Positions 12,501-25,100 of a stretch of 64,000 nt of DNA are shown one piece after another. Positions within the stretch are counted from its first letter, which is position 1. Each line of letters starts with the position of its first letter. This stretch comes from Paragorgia papillata. Lineage: Eukaryota; Cnidaria; Anthozoa; Scleralcyonacea; Coralliidae. The notes beneath the pieces were generated by a model, which saw only the letters and a program-made list of their open reading frames with translations, was not told the DNA's origin and searched no databases. Position numbers and translations under genes: made by a program. The stretch is taken from positions 1,199,001 to 1,263,000 of the forward strand of contig JAWNZC010000291.1 of the NCBI GenBank assembly GCA_035771165.1. The letters are read 5' to 3'.

Positions 12501-12828
12501 AATTGTATTTCATAATACAACTTGGCTACTCTACACCATTACCTTGGCCCGTGTTTTGAGTTCAACGACCTGTTGAAGAAGCTGCTCATTTTTAAGCTTG
12601 AGACTTGTAAGTTCCTACAAAATAGAATACCGAACAATTAATTCACAAAAAGCCAAACACAATAAGAAGTTTCCATATCGTAAACAAATACTTACAAACA
12701 TGATCTCTTCAGGAATTTCTTTCTCAGTTAAACATGTTTCATTTTTTGGTCCTTCCAGTTCACATACTGTTCCAGTCTATAAAGGGGAAAACTGTGATCA
12801 ATCTGTCTGTCTGTGTCTGTGTCTGATG

Positions 12829-12875
<47 letters not shown>

Positions 12876-13144
12876 GTCTGTCTGTCTGTCCGTCTGTGTC
12901 TGTCTGTCTGTTTGTTTGTCTGTCTGTCTGTGTCTGTCTGTCTGTGTCTGTCTGTGTCTGTGTGTGTGTCTGTCTGTCTGTCTGTCTCTGTCTGTGTCTG
13001 TCTGTGTCTGTCTGTCTGTCCGTCTGTGTCTGTCTGTCTGTCTGTGTCTGTGTGTCTGTGTGTCTGTCTGTCTGTGTCTGTCTGTCTCTGTGTGTCTGTC
13101 TGTGTGTCTGTGTGTCTGTGTGTCTGTGTGTCTGTCTGTCTGTG

Positions 13145-13193
<49 letters not shown>

Positions 13194-16100
13194 GCCTGCC
13201 TGTCTGTCGCCTGGATATCTCACAACGTAATGCACAGGTTTTCATGAAAGTTTGTGGAAAGATGGGTCATCACCTACCTATACTAAGAAGGCGTCTGATT
13301 GGTTTAGATAACCTAACCCAACACCTTCCCCTGACCCTAATCAGAAAGGAGTATGGGAACGAATTGATAATCGACAATGTGATTGGTTACTTCTAGCCAA
13401 TAAGAAAACTGGTTCATATTATGCAAGTTTTTACTGGGAAACATTGATCATAGACAAAGAATTACGTCTGGCTGGATTTGGTTCACGTAAATTCAGTAAA
13501 TGACATCTTGATTTGTTTAATTTTTTTGAGAATTTATTCCATGGCGATTATTTTTAGAAGATCTGGAACACTATCACAGGACTTTAAAAACCTTCCCATA
13601 ATACCACAGGAACGTACAAAGTAGGCAGTACCGGGGCAGCTGTGCAGCTCTCTCATGCACGGAGCGTGAACTAACATACTGTATCAATTATTATATAAAC
13701 AGCATTGCATATACATGTTTCAATTAAACCCCAAAATACACAACAGTGTCTTATTAACTACAAAGTGTCAACAGACATAATAGAATCTTTTAAAGAATTG
13801 ACTACCAAACGACTTTTGCAACCCATAAGCTGAGCTAACTTAGTTAATTCTGGAAATATAGTAAGGTTAGATATACCGCCGAAACAGAGAACGTAGGAGT
13901 CTAACGTTTCGGGCGAAGGCCCACGTTTCTCTCTGACGAAGGGCCTTCGCTCGAAACGTTAGACTCCTACGTTCTCTGTTTCGGCAGTATATCTAACCTT
14001 ACTATATTTCGATTGTTGCTTCAACACTGCCTACGCAGCACACTACTTTTATTTCACTATTTAGTTAATTGGTTTTAAAACTCATAAGTTTACAAACAAG
14101 GACTTGCTTAGTTTAGATGCAAACGAATGCTAACGTTGATCCAAATAAATCTCCTCTTAGCCGAGCAAAGGATTTTGCGACGCGAGTTAGCCTATCATCG
14201 TTGAACACTCACTTCAAATTATAGAGACCTTAAGATGCTAGGACGACGACGGCGGTTAAAAAGCAATTCAAATTTTAGCATTAAAAAGAAGTCACGGTTA
14301 ACTGACTACTGTATTCAATACTTGAAGCTTGTTTTATAATTTTCAAAGTTTTAAAACGGTTGCAGTGTCTGTGTTAAGCAATCTCAGACAACAGTTCTCA
14401 TCACCCCACGAGTCAACGTCGTCCTGAAGACGTGAAAATGCTCTGAGTGGCGTTGTATACAGAGCGAGGACGGCGTTCAGATTTCACTTGGGACTAGAAA
14501 TTATTCATTATCTTTGTTTTGCACGAAGAATGCTTTTGTTTGAAGGACGTCGTCCTCGAAGTTGCCGTCGTAGATCTTAAGGTCCCTATATCTTGCAAGG
14601 AGAACGCACAGTCCCGTGTTTTGTCTTTCTACGAAAGCGGTGTGATAAAAGTTGGCGAAAGTCACCTCACATATTTCGTCAACCAGCCACGAAACGATAT
14701 ACGCCATACAAACCACAAAAGTAGTATTGGGAAGCGAACATAACACTGATTTCGCCAACACTATTAAGCTACTGTTACACGATGCAATTTTTCTTGCAAC
14801 TTGCAACAAATAGCGTGAATGTTGCAGAAAAAAATCGCACTGTGTAACACCCCGTAGCAACTTGCGATTTTGTTATTTTTGTTGCAAGTTGCAAGAAAAG
14901 TTGGATGGGTTCTACTTTTTGCTGCAACTTGCAACAAAGTTCGCAAGTGTAACACCCTTCCTGCAACTTTTTTTTCCATGGGTAAATTTGTTGCAAGTTG
15001 CAAGAAAAATCGCATCGTGTAACAACAGCACCTTTAAATATAACGAAATTTATTAATCTAACGAACTAAAGCATGCATAAAACCATTAAATGATTATACA
15101 ATTCTCCACGGAATAACCGACACAAAACTCGAACCACGAAAATAATACAATGCTGTTAATGCTATATTATTTATAACTAACCTGAGTAACTGCCCGGATA
15201 ATTGTTCTTAGTGTTAATTTGCTAGAAGTCGACTATAGACATTCATTAAGAATGATATTCAGTTATATCAAGCTTAATGCCAGACAGTAGGAATATAAAC
15301 AACCTGCCTTGCTAATTGGTACTAGCTTCAAATGCTTAATAATTAATCACCATTTTTCAAAACCTGCAACAAATTTTATCAAAGTGGAATGTATGGAGGA
15401 AAAACGCGCGATCTGGTGAGTACATTACAACGTTCGTTCAACTAGTAATATTTCGTACTTCACCATGCCCAATATTTTCTTAGTATTACCACCGTTATAC
15501 TATATATTAAACTCGTTACTAAGAAGCTCTTGGCAACGGCTTCCGTAGCTCAGTGGTCAGAGCACTGCACTAGCATCGCAGGGTCGCGGGTTCAATTCCT
15601 AGCCGGAAGGCCTTGATGTTGCATTTTTCGCAGCTGGTCCCGGTTTGGTCTTATAATAGAGAGCTTAAGCAACAGACGTTTTACTGCCACGGACGGCGTT
15701 TTAATTCAATAGCATTTTTCATTCAAAACAATGATAATGAGCAATTTAAAATTCCAAGAGCAAAGTGAACGCCGTCGTCGTTCTACACAAGACGTCATTG
15801 AGAGCATTTTCACGTTCTTGAGACGACGGGAACTTCTAGAACGTTGAGGCTTGTCATCGTTGTTCTACTATAATGAGTTATACTTTTAAAGTAGAAAACT
15901 TGTATTTTAAGGGGGATAATTTCATTTACATTACAATATAAAATAAAGGATCTGTATTTTTAAATAAAGATGAAATTTAAGCTTATAAGCTAACAGTTTA
16001 GATATGTGATTATTCATAGCCTTTGTTTTGGGTAAAAAAGTCTTTTCAAAGAATACGCGGTTCAGCAGTTCTGTATTGTTTTCCTGTTCTTCCGGTCACC

Positions 16101-19100
16101 GTCCGTGTCTCAAAAACGCCTAATATGCTTAAGCTCTCTATTGTATATATTTTACACTCGACATTTTCCTTCACCAAAAATCCCCCAAACATGTAATTTA
16201 ATAGAAGGAAACCAGACCAAGTTCTCAAGGACGGTGCTATATGCCTATTGGCCATTTCCCAAAAGAGTTGAAGACTGCATGGTGACGGGTTGGGAACGCT
16301 AGGGTACTTGGGACCGTTTGGAGGGACAGATTTCATGCTTGGTAGCGTAAGCACAATGAAAAGGACTGGGGTCTAATCATCCTTACTTGCAGCCAGTGGC
16401 TGAATTGCGAAGGACGCAGATCAACGTGGCCGTGTCGAGGCATATCAAAGGCGCTCCAAGGCCCAAGCAGCTGCCAGCGACACAGTTCAGACCACGGATC
16501 ACAGCTAAGATGTTAGTGTTGATTTTATGGAGGGAGGAAAACCGGAGAACCCGGCGAAAACCCCTCGAAGCACAGGAGAGATCAACTACAACTCTACTCA
16601 CATGAGTCCAAGCCCGACAACGGGGTCATTTCCAAGCGGTCACCCATCCAAGTACTAACCTCGTCTAACCGGGCTTAACTTTTTGGTGCGAGGCAGCGCG
16701 CTAACAGCACACGCCATCCGTCAACTGTCCCTCCAAACGATCCCAGGAACGCCAGCGCTCAAGCTCTTTACCAGTCTTCGACTCTTTTGGGAAATGGCCA
16801 ATTGATCGCGCAACTAACTACGAACTATCTATTAAGCCAGCGTCTGTAAATAAGTATTCCCAGTTACTCAGGGTTAGCTAGCGTAATGCAGATACAGCCG
16901 TACAGTACAAAACAAAATCTTACCTGAACACCTTCGATACCAAGCTTAATACTGGATACAGGTAATATACTGTCCGTTCTAAAAAGCAACAAATATAATA
17001 TTCAATGTTTTTCCGTATCTTCAAGCTATTTTTGCTGGCACGAATTTCAAACTATATATTAACCGGAAATATTTCTAAGCCCCAAAACATTTAACGCCCA
17101 ACCGGTCATTGGAAAATTGTAAGCTCGATCCAGGTTTAGGTTCCAAAACACATGAGTATCCGAGATTGCCGAAAATCTATCAAACGTCTGTTATTTTTAT
17201 TTAAATTAATCTTACTTTTTATCAGAATTCTCCACATCCCCAAATGTATCTGCAATAAAATAGAAATACATAAATAAAAAAACAACACGAAATTCTCTTA
17301 CTTGACAAATTTCACGTTCAGTGGTCCCCAAATGGCGGGTGCCCCCCCCCCCCCAGAAAGGCAAGATAATATCATTTGTTTATAGTCGTGTGTATTCCAA
17401 TAATTCTTATGGAGCTCGAGGCGTGCAATCCTGTAATCTTAAAAACCATGGTGGAAACAATTTGCGAGTCATTTGTTTATGTTAGTACAAATACAAAGCT
17501 TTACACTTTACCCTGAATAAACTCCTCATTCCCGTGACCAAATCCACTAGCTCTAAAACGTTGTCCATCGTCTAATAATTCACACTGAATCGCCTTGTCC
17601 AAGTTTCCAAGAGAGCCATCACACTGGGTAGCCATGTCCTTGTGTTCTTTCCGATGTTCTTCACGATCATCACCAGACACGATTTCATCGTAAGAAGAGT
17701 TCCTTGAAGTTCCAGGATTTGAATCAGAGTTCAGAGAAACATGACCATCTTCTTCCATCGTATCCCCAGGGAGCTCAGAGGTCGGGATTTCACTGTACAA
17801 GTCACGGTAGACTACGTCATCGTCACTTTCAACGTTATCCAAATCAACATCGGAGGCTAAAATGTCGTGGTCCCCAATATCGTTGAATTCTTCATCATCT
17901 TCCACGCTGACTGTGCACTGGATTTCCTTATCGCATGTAGTTACCAAAATATCATACAACACACTATTCTCAAGGTGTATGGGATAATCCCGGCTTTCGA
18001 CACGTGACTCGTTCCATTGTGTTCCCTGATCAATTTGCTCAGCTGACTTCAAAATGGAACACTGGATAGCTATATCATTAGATTGTTCCGAGAGCTTTGC
18101 CTTGGTCGGTGAATCATCGTAGTCCTCTGAAACACACTGTACAGCAACCTCAGAATAGGTACGCTCTTGTATCTGGTCTGTATCATTTTCCTGTACCACA
18201 CACTGCGTCTCCTTGTCACAACTGCGAGGACTCACGAGAATCTCACATTGCACACTAACATCGGTCGCAGTCACGACCTCTTCTTCTTGGAATCCCTCGT
18301 AAAGACCCTGACTTATGACAACCTCCGTTAAATGCTGATCAATTAGGGCATCATTCTGGCTACACTCTTTGGCTAATTCCATGACTTCTTTTATCAGTGA
18401 CCCACTGTCGGGTTCCTGAAGAACACTGGGGATTTCTAAGATGTCAAGCATACCGCTGGCTGAAGACAAGAGGTCCGCAAACTCGCATTGGACGCCGGTA
18501 TCAACGAACGTGAGCTGCGCATGTCCACAGTACAAGCACAAGATGTCCTTCTCAGAGGAACCCGTGCTCTCGATAGGGCACTGGGCACCAAAATCGCGTG
18601 TTTCGTGGAAAGACTCGCGAGTTCTATTTATCTGTTGTAAAGAGTCTGCAAGCTCCTCGTTACGATTTTGACAACCAAAATCATCAGTTAGCTCAGCTGT
18701 AGCCGAGTATAAGAAATTCTGATCCTTTATCACACGTGGTACAGTGTCACCTGCACCCCCCGGCACGAGCAAAGAGTGTTCAATATCGCCAGAGTTATCT
18801 GAATGAGTTCCGGGGGTAGTGGTAACTATCAACTCACACTGTACACAGGCATCGGCAGTCTGATCAGTAAGTATGCCCTCGGCCTCAGGCATATTACACT
18901 GGATACCTACGTCACACTTTACGTCATCATCACTCGGTGCATCTTCGTCAATCGCCGGCATGCCGTCGTACTTTCCAAGAATGTCTTCACTCTTATTAAA
19001 AAATCCAACATTGTCTCCTAATTCATCAAAGCTATCATCAATGCATACTTCTTTACAATACTTACGAGACGATTCACAAATTACGACTAAGATATCTTCC

Positions 19101-22100
19101 TTCTCGTAAACAACACAGTCTAAGAGTCTGCCATCTTCGCTCAGTTCTCTTTTATCAATAGAATCCTTCCAGCTTTGACCGAACATCGACTTCTCGCTAA
19201 CTTCGCCATCGTGCTTTTCTTCCACGTTCTCTTCGTCCAACTCTGGCACTTCGTCGCGTTTGACGTTATCATCAAGAAGCTGTTGACTTTCTAGGAAATC
19301 TGTCTGCATGTCAGAATCACGCGACTCAAGAACCTTTCTGAAACGCCATCTTCCGGAATCATATAGAATCTCGACAGAGACATCGTCTTCAAACGATTTC
19401 AGTTCAATGATATTACACTGCACGGCTGAGTCGATTCCTGAATCATTTTCCACTTTATTATCAATACCAAGGTCTTTCATAGAATCTTCCTTCGTAGCAA
19501 GCACAGATTTTCCTTCGGGAACAATATTAGTATCTTTATCTAGAGAGTCGGATTGTACTGCGGAATCATGTGTGTCCACAACTTTTCTAAATCGACACGT
19601 CTCGAAATTCTCACCAAGAATCTCAATGATTTCTTCGCCGTCATAGGCCTTCCTTTGGATGATATCACATTGAACAGAAGTCTCTATTCCATTCTTATCC
19701 AAATCACCGTGTGATTCCGAGAAATCGGTCTGCACAGACATATCATGAGCTAGTCCAACTTTCTTAAAACGCCATACTTCTGAATGTTCATCGACAATCA
19801 AAACTACCTCATCCTCACCGTGAGCTTTCATTTGGATGATATCACATTGAACTGCCGATTCTTTTTCATTCTTACAAAAATCACCATCTGATTCCGAGAA
19901 ATCGGTCTGTACAGACATATCATGAGCTAGTCCAACTTTCTTAAAACGCCATACTTCTGAACGTTCATCGACAATCTCAACTACTTCATCCTCACCGTGA
20001 GCTTTCATTTGGATGATATCACATTGAACTGCGGTTTCAATTCCACGACCTCCCTCCAAAAAATGCTGACGTTCTGGATACGTGCCTTCAATTCCCTCAC
20101 TACTTGCATCTTCAGAGCGCTTGCTGGTCTCCATCGGATTATCCAACTCTTGGTTAAATTCTGAAAAATCTGTCTGCACCTCAGAATGATAAGACTGTGC
20201 TACTTTTCTGAAAAGGCAGTCTCCTACACTCTCGTCCAGAACTTCAATAATCTCACCGTTTTGAGTCGCTTTTATTTGTACGATCTCGCATTGTGCCGCT
20301 GTCTCTACTCCGGTTCGAACCTCCTTGAACGCTTTCCCTTGGTGTAATATTCTCAGTTCTCCTCTGTAGTCGGATACCTCGTATTTCAACTCGACCAGCT
20401 CACACTGTACACCAACATCGCTTGGACCAGTTCGGATGTCTCTTGACTCAACTGAAACCAGATCATTCAACTCTAGCAATCCATCTTGAGTATCGTTGAT
20501 TAGGAGCGAGTCTTTCTCGAAGTCAGACGTTTCGTCAAACTGCTTCTTAAACACAAACAAGTGAGAAATTAGTGCTCCATCATCTATACGCGTAAAAATC
20601 TCGCAAGTTGTTACACCATTGTTGCCTGAACAATGCTGTAACAACTTGTTGACATGTGTGAACAACATTGATAAATGAACAACATTGTTCATCAAGTTGT
20701 TACAGCTTGATGAAACAACAACCGTTGTTCACGCATGTTGTAACAACCGAAGAACGTGTTGATACATCAACCATGTTCACCATTGTTGTTCATCGTTGTT
20801 ATTTCGTCATGCTGTTACAACATGTTGTATCATGTGCGAACAACGTTGTTGGCTATAAAAATGTGCTGTTGGAACCATAAGTGAACAACTTGTTCACGGC
20901 GAGCAGCACAACATTGTTCACGCCCGTTGACAACCGTGAACATGCAAGTTGTGCGTTTTTACGCGTGCACCAGTTTCGTTCCTAAAAATCACGGTCAAAG
21001 TTAAGCCCGGTTGCAGATAGGATTAGTACTTAGATGGGTGACTGTCTGGGAATGACCCCGTTCTCGAGATGGGACACGTGTGAGTAGACATTGCTCTCTC
21101 CTGTGCTTTGAGGGTTTTTCGCCGGGTTCTCCGGTTTTCCTCCCCCGGAAAATCAACACCTAGATCGTAGCTGCGCTATACGTGGTCTGAACTGTGTCGT
21201 ATGGCGACTGCAAGGAGCGTCTTTGATATGCCTTCGACTTAGCCACGTTGATATGCGTCCTTCACACAGGGCTGCAAATAATTTTTTTTTTCTTGACAGG
21301 ACATGTGTCTGATCCATTTCCAATTTTGGTCAGACATGCCTAAAATTTGTTCGGACATAAAACCATTATCACTACATTTTGTCGGACATAATTCTTCAGA
21401 ATATAGTTCTGAGTTCATGATATAAAGCCAGTTTCCGTGGCGGTCGTCTGACTCGTCTGTTTAGCGTCGCGCGCGCGTGTGTTATCTCAGAAGACCGATT
21501 ACAGTTTCTCTCAGAAGACCGATTCAGTTACGGAAGATTTAAAATGCAAACATGCTCAATCTAGTCGATAGAATTACGAAAGGAAATCGGAATTTTTCTC
21601 TCAAAAAGAGAAGTTTCTCTTTCAACATCATAAAGCCGAATTTCTTGATCAGACAATATATTTTATTTGCACGCGGACACTATGTCCGATGACACTTTGG
21701 TTTTGTTCTGACATTTGCCAAATTTGCTCGGACATTGTCCGATGTCCGACAGTAATTTGCAGCCCTGTCACAGTTCACCCACTGGCTGCAAGTAAGAATG
21801 ATTAGTCCCCAGTGGCGAGTGCTTTCCTTTCCTTTCCTTTCTATCCAAACATTGCCTACGCAGCACTCTACTTTTACTACACGCATAAACAGTAATAACC
21901 AGTCAATGAAAATATTAATACCTTGGGTATGTTTTCTAGCAGTATTCTTGCTTGAAGCAGAGCCAGTTGCTCATCTCGCCTGAGAACAGGTTTCTGAAGA
22001 CAAAACAAACAAAATATTCGTAATCGGCCGGAAAAGCGTTGTCGTTAGTAACATAGTTAATAGAAAATAAACATGGTTTGAAAACCCGGCAAACTTCAAA

Positions 22101-25100
22101 GCGGTTAACAATCAAACTACGATTCATGTTGAAAGGTACATGAAGGTGCACAAATCTTTTGTTTTAGGTTTATTAATATTTAAACAGTACGGTTGAGCGA
22201 TTCAACCCAAACGGTGCTATTGGATGATTGTTTCATTATACAGAAAACACAATATGTTCAGTAACCGTGAAAGTGTACAAATTTCCATAAAACTGAACAA
22301 AAACATAAAACAATGACTTTTGTTGAGCTTCCAAACCATGTTTCTATTAACTATGTTAGTAAGTATAAATATTTGATATTTCACCCGACAAGGTAATATT
22401 TGACACTACACCAATATTCCTTCGACTAAAATACCAGCTAATACCAAATTTATACCTTTTCATTTTCTAGTTCTTCTAGTTTAGCTTTTACTTCTTCAAC
22501 TGAACATTCCAACTCTTCATCTGCAAACTAGGTTATAAAATAATATACACTTGTTGACTGGTCACGATTAAAGCTTCTATTATTATTAGTTAAATGTACC
22601 GTACCGTCAATTGTATAGCCTTGTACGGTAGTATAAAGTGGCTCCGTATAGCGTTCACGTCCCGCACTGTACCTGGTAATCAACACATAACGTTGGAATA
22701 TTGAATCGAGATTTAGAATAATCTTCATTGTCATTTCTCTGTAAAGTTTCTTGTAATTGAAACTCCAGCAATTCATTGCGATCATGGGCCTCCGCCAGTT
22801 CCTGCAAAGAAATGGAACCCAAATTTAAAAGAATTTGGTTCAAACCAATTGTTCAATAAAATTATAATTCCAAACCTTGTTCAGTTCATCAATGGTTTTT
22901 TGAGTATCAATCAAATCCGTTTGAAGCTGTCCTCTTTCCTAAAGTAGAAATGTTCCACGTTTGAGTATTGATCAGTGGCATATACCAAGCTGTAAATACG
23001 CACACAGTAGGGCAGGGACGTACGTATAGCCAGGATTTTGAAACGGGGGGAGCCGAAATCAAAAGAAATTTTTAGGGGGGTCTGGGGGCATGCTCCCCCG
23101 CAAAATTTTGAAATCGAGAGTCACTGAAATGCCATTCCCTGGCTTTTGGAGGAAGATTTTACAGACTCTAAAGCCCTAATCAAACGAGAACGCAAGTCAT
23201 CGCAAGTTGGCAGTCAGAATTTCTGTGGCGGTTGTCGAACTCCCCAAATTAACAAAATAAAGGTTTCATGAGTGTTTTAAACAAGTTTTAACTTTGTCAC
23301 GGTACATAATATTTTCGGGAAACTATTCAGAGCGGCTGGCTGAGATAGCGTGACTGCCAACTTGCGATGACTTGCGTTCTCGTTTGATTAGGGCTTAAAT
23401 GTTAAAAAAACGTCATGATATAAATACTCAAAACACGTGTAAACGTCACATAGATACTCAAAACGCATATACACTCAGTAGATTGAACACACTGTTTACA
23501 GTTTATTTCCTTACATAATTCATATTGCATCAGTTTTGTAATTACATTTCTGCAGTTTTATATCTAAGGGGGCGATTACATGGCCCGGGCTGGCTCGGTT
23601 AACCGGGCTAGCCCGCTTTATATATAAAACGCATGTTGTTCTAACATTTCGATTACATAGCAAGCGTGCTAGCCCGGTTTGCCGGGATCCCGGTTGTCGC
23701 AAGCGGGCTAGCCCGGTTAACCGGGATGAAAATGTCCATGTAATCGTTTTCATCCCGGCAAACTGGGCTGAAAACCTGTTGAACTCGCTTCGATACGCGT
23801 TCGTTCGTTTGCTTGACTGTGTGAATAAATAGTGCTGAAAGGAACTGAAATAGAACATCAACGTTGTTTGTGTGTTTCGTGATCAAAGCGAAGATTTAAT
23901 AAATTAATTAGTCTTCGTGAAGACGCTTTCCTGGGTTAGCTAAGACTTTAACAATCTTTTTATAAACGATGGGTTTACAAAATAAATAATAGACTAATTA
24001 GTGTAAAACTGAAGTAAAACTAACGTAACTTTGCCCTTATTTACTTGATAATTGCGAATTTCGGCCTGAAATCATCCCGGCTTACCGGGCTAGCCCGCTC
24101 CATGTAATCGTTTCGTAAACTCATCCCGGTTAACCGGGCCAGCTCGGTTAGCCGGGCCAGCCGGGTCCATGTAATCGCCCCCTAAAGGGAGCAGCTTTAT
24201 ACGGGAGCCGATAAGACAAGGCTTATACAGGACGCGCCTTCCATAAAATACGAACTGAACCATTTATACGGCGTTGTGAACAAGCCGCGGCCTGTGTAAG
24301 ACGTATACATAAGTCTTTGTACTTTTTACGAGTGTTTTGCGTCTTATGTAAGCCACGTCTTGTCAACTCTCCTATAAACAGCCTTAGCGTGTGACACCCC
24401 CACATTTCGGCCAACTGAACGGTACAGCCAAAATTATTAGTATATTTCATGAAATCGTAATTTAATCCTACCAACTGATTCCTCTTGGCATCAAGACCAC
24501 TTTCTGTTTGTGCTTGCAAGAGAGAATACGCCTTCTCCAAAGTAAGTAGTTGCTTTTGCAATCTCCGGATAATTTCACTATCCTGGTTTTCCTCACTCTG
24601 AATGGAATCGTCATTGATTGACTAAAAAGTGATGAGTAAAGTAAGATTTACTGTAACACGTTCTCCTCCAAGAGGATAGGCATCTGGGATATAATGGAAA
24701 GTGAAAAGGTGGTAAGCAGCTGAGATTAGTTTTTATAACGAAATACTGACATTTTGCGTGGAAACTTTTTGACATCAGAGTGAAATGTGACGAAGGGCTC
24801 CGTTTGAAACGTCAGTATTTCGTTATCAAAATTATTCTTGGCAGTTGACCACCTTTTCACATTGCTCTATCCAGAACACTGCCTAAGCAGCGCTCCACTT
24901 TTTTACACTATGACATAAAAGGTCCCTTTCTCAATCTAGGGTCTGCCTTGGCAGTCAGTGGCCCTAATTAAGTGTTTCTACTGTATGTGGTTTAACTTAA
25001 AGGGTATTGGCAATAAAAATTAAGTTTGTCTCATTTGAAAGAACTCGTCAAATGGTATAGGAAGGCCTTTTGTAATTTTTCTGTATCTTTCTTGTGTTTT

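Noticed and set aside
15540..15612. Possible tRNA-Ala(AGC) gene
   Set aside because: T stem and anticodon stem are mismatched, and the same tail follows a second copy at 53505, so it is a SINE head.
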